Shown: positions 38,941 through 43,569 of the stretch, piece after piece
Numbering within the stretch: the first letter of the stretch is position 1
Layout of the letters: every line of letters begins with the position of its first letter
DNA from: a bacterium
GTDB taxonomy: Bacteria; Electryoneota; RPQS01
Assembly (NCBI GenBank): GCA_016721565.1
Contig: JADKHW010000058.1
Coordinates: 1 to 43,569 of the forward strand
DNA length: 43,569 nucleotides
Reading direction: 5' to 3'
Notes under the pieces: generated by a model
Databases searched by the model: none
What the model was told of the DNA's origin: nothing
Seen by the model: only the letters and a program-made list of their open reading frames with translations
Made by a program: the position numbers and the translations under genes

Positions 38941-39018
38941 TGCTCCAGGAATGCCGATGACATCGGTTTCAACCTAACCGACGCACCCAAATATCTTGGA
39001 CCCAGTGGAATAGTCAAC

Positions 39019-39663
39019 TTGGTAGCCTTCTATGACGTGTTACAGGACAACTATTGGTGGCAGGACATGCGGGTTTATGTTCAGGTGTTGAACGGAATAG
39101 CAGGAACAACAATCGAGTGTCCAATGCAACGACTGCGAATATCCGCTGGTTTCAGCCACTCTTTTCAGGCGGGAACGAAGAGGTCATTTTCCCGTTGGAG
39201 ATGCCGGCGGATTGGAACGCATTCGTTCATCCTGACTTCGGACTTGTTCGTCGGGCTTGATTGCTGGGGCTTTGAGTCGGCAAACTCGACCGGAATTCCG
39301 CCTGCGGTCTCTGACCTGACCATTCTGCGGGCAGGAACGATATCCGCTTGTTCTGGAGTGCTGGTGCCCGTGGCCTCAAATTATCTGGTGCAAAGTTCAC
39401 CGGGGGTCAACGGCCCGTGGACAACACTCGTCACCGTGGGAACACCGAACTACACGATTGTGAATCAGGCAATTGCACCTCCGACACGGGTGTATTACCA
39501 AGTGATCGCAGTCTCGCGGCCCACTCAAATTCAGGGAGGACTGGGGAGAAAGACGGAGCTGGACTCGCGAGGGTTCGCCGGCGACCTTATCCTTTCTGTT
39601 TCTTCTATTATAGGCCTGCCTCGCCAGACGGTCGTGGAAATTGACTTTCACGCTGGCGCGTAA
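39019..39663 (+). CDS. Secreted protein with probable clan CD peptidase, C-terminal part
   Basis: Same frame as the previous piece, beyond the TAG: NADDIGFNLTDAPKYLGPSG precedes 39019, then VAFYDVLQDNYWWQDMRVYV. From ~39118 to ~39255 the sequence makes sense only in a neighbouring frame (NATTANIRWFQPLFSGGNEE, FPLEMPADWNAFVHPDFG), then returns to this one. It ends with a fibronectin-III-like module (VASNYLVQSSPGVNGPWTTL, TRVYYQVIAV). There is no T9SS tail, unlike most exported proteins in this window, so it may leave by another route or have lost the tail. Confidence 0.65.
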   Translation: MVAFYDVLQDNYWWQDMRVYVQVLNGIAGTTIECPMQRLRISAGFSHSFQAGTKRSFSRWRCRRIGTHSFILTSDLFVGLDCWGFESANSTGIPPAVSDLTILRAGTISACSGVLVPVASNYLVQSSPGVNGPWTTLVTVGTPNYTIVNQAIAPPTRVYYQVIAVSRPTQIQGGLGRKTELDSRGFAGDLILSVSSIIGLPRQTVVEIDFHAGA

Positions 39664-39732
39664 CATGGTGAATTGATTTTAGGTTGTGGGTTTAGTGGGG
39701 ACGGGGAGGTTGACATGGTGCCCAATTTGGGG

Positions 39733-39761
39733 TTGACTCTCGGGGTTTAATTTTGTACTAT
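39733..39761 (+). promoter_or_regulatory. Promoter of the aldehyde dehydrogenase gene
   Basis: TTGACT (39733-39738), 17 bases, TACTAT (39756-39761). The leader would be ~70 bases with AGGAG at 39826-39830 before GTG 39839. Confidence 0.5.
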
Positions 39762-39838
39762 TTAGAGCTATAGGTGGCATAGAGTTATCCGGGTGGTTAT
39801 CGGGCTGCCCGTCAGTTATAAGCGCAGGAGAGATTATC

Positions 39839-40516
39839 GTGGCAACAACTGCCGAAAAGAAGAAAGCCAGCCCCAACGGCGGCAAGAGTAAGACGAAAGT
39901 TTATCAGAATTTTATCGCGGGCAAGTGGTGCGACGCCGCGAATAGTCAGATATCGAAAATCGCAATCCGGCCCAGTGGTCCGGATTTGATCGGCACGTTC
40001 CCCCATAGCCCGAAGGAAGACGTGGATCGCGCGGTGAAGTCGGCACAGAAAGCCTTCAAGACGTGGCGATTGGTCCCCCCACCGACGAAGGCTAAATTGT
40101 TCTTCAGACTCGTTGAGATATTGAACGAGCGCAAAGAGCAATATGCCTTTGACATGACGCGCGAGATGGGCAAACCGATTTTTGAAACGCGCGGCGACGT
40201 GCAGGAAGCTACCGACACCGCAATGTATGCCGCCGGTGAAGGTTATCGCATGTTCGGCAAGACCGTGCCGTCGGAACTGAATAACAAGTTCAACATGACG
40301 ATTCGCATGCCGATTGGCGTGTGCGGTTTGATTTCACCGTGGAACTTCCCGATGGCGATTCCCTCATGGAAGATTATTCCCGCGCTGATGAGCGGTAACA
40401 CGGTGGTGTTTAAGCCTGCCGAAATGACGCCGCTGTCCGCGCACAACTTCGTTGAAGCAATTCTTGATGCAGGTTTCCCGCCGGAAATCATCAACATCGT
40501 CCAGGATTTCGGGTAA
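39839..40516 (+). CDS. Aldehyde dehydrogenase, N-terminal piece
   Basis: First piece of an NAD(P)+-dependent aldehyde dehydrogenase spanning 39839-41375 (~512 aa). The start is GTG 39839, nine bases after AGGAG. After a Lys-rich N-terminus it shows QNFIAGKWCDAANSQ, the helix KEDVDRAVKSAQKAFKTWR, REMGKPIFETRGDVQEATD, and the cofactor-binding block PIGVCGLISPWNFPMAIPSW ... ALMSGNTVVFKPAEMTPL, where Asn of PWNFP and Lys of KPAE are family-invariant. The frame fails at NIVQDFG (expected NIVQGFGKEVG). The pattern fits semialdehyde dehydrogenases of the broad ALDH family, but the substrate is unknown. Confidence 0.9.
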   Translation: MATTAEKKKASPNGGKSKTKVYQNFIAGKWCDAANSQISKIAIRPSGPDLIGTFPHSPKEDVDRAVKSAQKAFKTWRLVPPPTKAKLFFRLVEILNERKEQYAFDMTREMGKPIFETRGDVQEATDTAMYAAGEGYRMFGKTVPSELNNKFNMTIRMPIGVCGLISPWNFPMAIPSWKIIPALMSGNTVVFKPAEMTPLSAHNFVEAILDAGFPPEIINIVQDFG

Positions 40517-40591
40517 AGAAGTCGGCTCGCATCGTCAACCATCCTGATATTCCGGTGATTTCGTTCCACAGGTTCGTCGGCGGTCGGCAAG

Positions 40592-40819
40592 ATGATTGGC
40601 CGCGATGCAAGCTACATGCTCAAGCGTGTTTCAATGGAACTCGGTGGCAAGAACGGTCAGATTGTGATGAATGACGCTGATATCGATCACGCCGTGGATT
40701 GCGCAATCTGGGGCGGCTTCGGCACGACCGGTCAGCGCTGCACGGCAACCTCGCGCGTGATTATGCAGGAAGGTGCACGATTTGTTTGTCGGAAAAGTAC
40801 ATCAAGGCTGCGAAGTTGA
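40592..40819 (+). CDS. Aldehyde dehydrogenase, catalytic piece
   Basis: Between 40517 and 40592 the expected GKEVGS, NHPDIPVISF and TGSSAVGK (NAD loop) are readable with two shifts. This frame then gives MIGRDASYMLKRVSMELGGK with the general-base Glu (codon 40637-40639), and FGTTGQRCTATSRVIMQEG with the nucleophile Cys (codon 40739-40741). All catalytic residues are therefore present. The frame is lost near 40780. Confidence 0.85.
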   Translation: MIGRDASYMLKRVSMELGGKNGQIVMNDADIDHAVDCAIWGGFGTTGQRCTATSRVIMQEGARFVCRKSTSRLRS

Positions 40820-41375
40820 AAATCGGTTACGGCAACGATGAAGGCATCACGATGAGGACCGTGCGTGAGCGAAGGCCAGCGCAAGTCCGTGATGGATTAT
40901 GTCGAAATCAGCAGTAAAGACGATGGCGCGACGTTGGCCGTACGGCGGCAAAGCCTCGACCAGGGCGAGCATGCCGACGGCTGGTTCCATGAACCGACCA
41001 TCTTCACGGACGTGAAGCCGAACTGCGCATCGCTCAGGAAGAAATTTTCGGCCCGGTTGTATCGGTGATCAAGATTAAGAATTTCGACAGAAGCCATCAA
41101 GGTTTGCAACGAACTTGACTACGGTCTCTCCAAAGCGCGGTGTTCCACGAAGAACGTGGATCAGGCTCTTCCGTGCCTTCCGTGATATCGAAACCGGAAT
41201 CACCTACATCAACGCAGCCACCATCGGCGCCGAAGCGCACATGCCGTTCGGCGGCATGAAAACACCGGCAATGGCCACCGCGAAGGCGGCTAGGAGATCT
41301 ACGAATTCTATTCAGGACCAAGGCTTGCTACGTTGGTTATTCAGGTAAATTACAAGAGCGCAGATTGACGATTAA
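40820..41375 (+). CDS. Aldehyde dehydrogenase, C-terminal pieces (many frameshifts)
   Basis: ALDH sequence continues across at least five frame changes. Readable parts are KAAKLKIGYGNDEGI, VSEGQRKSVMDYVEISSKD, GWFHEPTIFTDVKPN, EEIFGPVVSVIKIKNF (the conserved E-x-F-G-P-V motif), KVCNELDYGLS, TGITYINAATIGAEAHMPFG and GKLQ. In one frame the end reads AQIDD with TAA at 41373-41375, the usual C-terminal position for this family. The protein cannot be assembled reliably from this sequence. Confidence 0.65.
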
Positions 41376-42958
41376 GTTAAAATTCGCGCGCAGGACGGAG
41401 ACACCTCGCGCAAAGTTCTCAGACAATTCGTCGCCGCGAAGGATCGCTTCACCCCGCTCGGCGACCAGTCGTTCACTTAAGCAAGTAAGCGAATGGCAAC
41501 ACGATATTGGGATGTACCTTTGCTTTATCAACCTTACCAAAGTCCGACGGAAATCGGTACGTAGAAGGGCTAACGTTGGCGACCAAAGGGGGTGCGCGAA
41601 ACGTTTGGTTCAAAGTCGCGCAATACAGTCGAGTCAACTGTCTTGCTGAATGAAGTCCGTTGTTTCCAGATCTAAGCCCGCACTCTGTCTCCGAACCGGA
41701 TCAAGACAGGTACGCGTAACAGCTCTTATCGTCAGTAACTGGGCGCTGGACCTCGCGTTAGGGCTCGACAGGAAAGAACTCCCAGCGTGAAAGCAATGCC
41801 CTTCGTTCCGGTAGCGAACCGGATCTCTACAAGCGGCGTACTTGTTCCCGCCGGAACCTCTACGAAAAGGATGGTTAAGCCTGAGACGACCGAGGACAGT
41901 TCCGTTCACTGAAGGAAGCATTTCAGTGACCATTACGTTACTGCCTAGTAACGACGGCGGGGTGAAGCAACGCGAAGTGAATGAAGCTATCCTTGAGTGG
42001 TTCGCAGGATATCCGAAGAACTTGGCCTCTTCCACTTGAATCAATGTGCTAACCTGATGTAGAGGTAAGTTTGACTTCGTGCCACGATGGCGACCTGGCA
42101 AATCGGTTTCGCAAATCCATAGAGGCGATTTAAGAGAAGTGGTTCGCGCTGGATTTGGTGAAGGCCCGGGACTGCTACCTGAAGGTGGAACTCGAACTTT
42201 GGACACTTCGATGAAGTGCGTTGCCCAACGGACATGCGCTAAGCACGAAACCGACGTGGAAGTATCTGTCGGTCAAGAAGGGCTCTTCGAACTTGGCCTG
42301 ACGATTAGCGTCGGTCAAGACGACACGCGTTGTCGAATGATTTGATGACACCGGGGATCACGAAGCACCTACATCGCGGCCAGTTGCGACATTGGTGAAG
42401 TAAAGCCGGCCGGCGGAACCCCGCACGCTTAGTCCCCAGGTGGGAAAAGGAAACAATCACGGCACCCCATGAATACCTTCCTAACCAGCTTCCAATCTCG
42501 TTCAACACATGAGCTGGCCTAAAGTCGGCGGCATCGCTTTCGAGACGTGCCCGGAGGATGCCGCCAAAAGGGATCGAGTTGTTGTCGCATATCCTGCAGA
42601 CTACCGAGTACGTGCTGGACTTGATTGAGCAACGACGATGGACGGCGGTGGTATGACACGACGGACTATACGTTCGAGGAAAGCATGCGGAGATTCCGAA
42701 AATCGACGCGGCCTATAAGGCTAATAAAGGCGACAGTTAAGACCAGATGTGACCGTGGTGGATTTTATAGATTTCTCGAGAATAGAGTCGAGCGCACCGT
42801 GTCGGAGTTGATCTTTCCATACGTACGATCCTTGGACCTATCATACGGACAAATCGCGATGGTTGTGCGAACCACAGGCGGCGAACCGGCTAATCATGGT
42901 ACAACCGCTGGATCAGAAGATACGAATCACGGGCAAATCTAACGGGAGGAAAATTTCA
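41376..42958 (+). other. 1.6-kb stretch with no assignable gene (error-rich)
   Basis: No frame stays open for more than ~100 codons on the plus strand. The longest minus-strand frame (41634-42206) has no recognisable features. Short plus-strand fragments look protein-like (SEWQHDIGMYLCFIN, YWDVPLLYQP, YDTTDYTFEESMRR, IPKIDAAYKANKG, MSWPKVGGIAFETCPEDAA), so one or more plus-strand genes probably lie here, shredded by indels. I could not recognise a family. No promoter, terminator or RNA gene was seen. Confidence 0.45.
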
Positions 42959-43382
42959 ATGGACATGTTTGATTTAATGAAAGTGCCGCCCACTGTTCTC
43001 GGCAAGACCGACGGTCAAGTGAACTTAGGCGGCCTCGCAGGTTCGGTGATGGGAATGATGTCCGAAAGAATCTGGCGGCATCAACGGATTGGTGGAACAA
43101 TTTCAAACTAACAGTCTGGGTGAGATGGCCCAGTCTTGGGTGAGCGCGGGGGAAAATCTGCCATTTCCACCGGACCGGTTAGTGAAAGTCTTCGGACAGG
43201 ATAAGTTAAGTGGCTTGGCCGACAAAGCCGGATGGACTTGGGCAAAGTTTCTACCGATCCTAACCGCGGCGTTGCCGTTAATTAGTGATAAGTTTACTCA
43301 CAGATGGTGAAGTAAATGAAAGAGCAATAGTGCTTTGGAAAAGTAACTTCGGTGTCACCCGGGCATGTTCCTGAATAAATAG
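42959..43382 (+). CDS. YidB/DUF937-like protein (frameshifted)
   Basis: ATG 42959 follows GGGAGGA by eight bases. It reads MDMFDLMKVPPTVLGKTDGQ, NLGGLAGSVMGMMSE. After a shift near 43068 it continues as GGINGLVEQFQTNSLGEMAQ and SWVSAGENLP, then FGQDKLSGLADKAG. Further shifts lead to LTAALPL, DGEVNE and KVTSVSPG ending at TAG 43380-43382. The GLVEQFQ...G.....SWV..G.N.PI pattern is that of the small YidB family (~130 aa), whose function is not established. At least three indels break it. Likely intact in the organism. Confidence 0.75.
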
Positions 43383-43397
43383 TTGAAGGCACTAATC

Positions 43398-43569
43398 GTG
43401 CGCATATTCATCGTTGGCTTCGGGCTGCTTTTAGGCATCCTCAGCGCACAGGCTGAGAAGTTTCCATGCCGCTGGATACGACTAGCGAGATCTTTGTCAT
43501 CACGTGAATTAGAAAACAAGCTCAGGCTGTTCAAGACTATCCGGGTTTCCTTGAAGCGCGGCTTTATCA
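43398..43569 (+). CDS. Start of an exported protein (partial)
   Basis: GTG 43398 opens a signal peptide, (M)RIFIVGFGLLLGILSAQA-EK. After a shift near 43465 the frame gives MPLDTTSEIFVIT and, with another, RELENKLRLFK and DYPGFLEARLY. The window ends here, and the protein is not recognised. Confidence 0.5.
   Translation, partial: MRIFIVGFGLLLGILSAQAEKFPCRWIRLARSLSSRELENKLRLFKTIRVSLKRGFI

Noticed and set aside
41634..42206. 190-codon minus-strand frame
   Set aside because: Sequence is low in recognisable structure, no start context, and plus-strand fragments in the same place look more protein-like.
1..43569. Mobile element, prophage, or defence system
   Set aside because: No transposase, integrase, phage structural gene, restriction or toxin-antitoxin genes, or target-site duplications were seen.
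1..43569. T9SS machinery genes next to the cargo
   Set aside because: No PorV, SprA, PorU or GldKLMN-like sequence was recognised; only cargo tails are present.

Overview
This window looks like a contig from an uncultured bacterium of the FCB superphylum, or one of its candidate-phylum relatives. Nine genes end in, or consist of, a type IX secretion (T9SS) type A sorting tail of the form YPNPFN...GR/GQxVATL...SGVYxxRL...K. Such tails occur in Bacteroidota, Ignavibacteria, Marinimicrobia, Zixibacteria and related lineages. The clearest promoters are sigma70-like (TTGNNN, 17 bp, TATATT) and strong GGAGG ribosome binding sites are common, which argues against a core Bacteroidota genome. No rRNA, tRNA, CRISPR array, transposase or T9SS machinery gene was recognised.

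Layout. 1-223 is the tail of a sorted protein. 318-4510 is an RND efflux adaptor/transporter pair. 4511-4832 is an intergenic stretch full of short hairpin repeats. 4833-6440 (minus) is an FG-GAP secreted protein. 6441-7112 is the longest intact non-coding gap and lies near a change in G/C strand bias. 7113-12888 (plus) holds two long secreted proteins with near-identical sorting tails, one with lamin-tail domains and one with a possible transglutaminase-like core. 13051-14743 is a PlsC/GNAT 'hemolysin-like' lipid acyltransferase. 14731-18408 (minus) holds three paralogous Ig-like lipoproteins sharing a conserved leader, plus one unrelated lipoprotein. 18523-20153 (minus) encodes a 3-hydroxyacyl-CoA dehydrogenase split into two overlapping genes. 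20272-23966 (minus) is a tight cluster: lipoprotein, TPR-thioredoxin, AlkD-like HEAT protein, ankyrin protein. 23969-30141 (minus) is a trio of T9SS-sorted repeat proteins. A divergent promoter pair at 30194-30334 separates them from plus-strand genes: a sorted protein (30386), a very large polymorphic beta-helix protein (31330-34973), a glutamate/dicarboxylate symporter (34986-36275), a secreted protein with a probable clan CD cysteine peptidase domain (36529-39663), an aldehyde dehydrogenase (39839-41375), unreadable sequence, a YidB-like protein (42959-43382) and the start of another secreted protein.

Working together: the theme is the cell surface, namely exported adhesin- or enzyme-like T9SS cargo, lipoproteins, an efflux pump and membrane-lipid remodelling. 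A few metabolic genes (acyl-CoA, aldehyde, organic-acid uptake) are interspersed. The two-gene dehydrogenase and the cluster of lipoprotein, TPR-thioredoxin, AlkD-like and ankyrin genes have overlaps or spacings of a few bases and are probably translationally coupled.

Quality caveat: many genes are broken by single-base indels, often at homopolymers, while conserved motifs continue intact in the next frame. The breaks cluster at about 13.5-18.2 kb, 21.1-21.7 kb and from 31.6 kb to the end, and 23.0-31.3 kb is clean. I read most of them as sequencing or assembly errors rather than pseudogenes. Where a gene is broken I list its pieces separately and say how they join.
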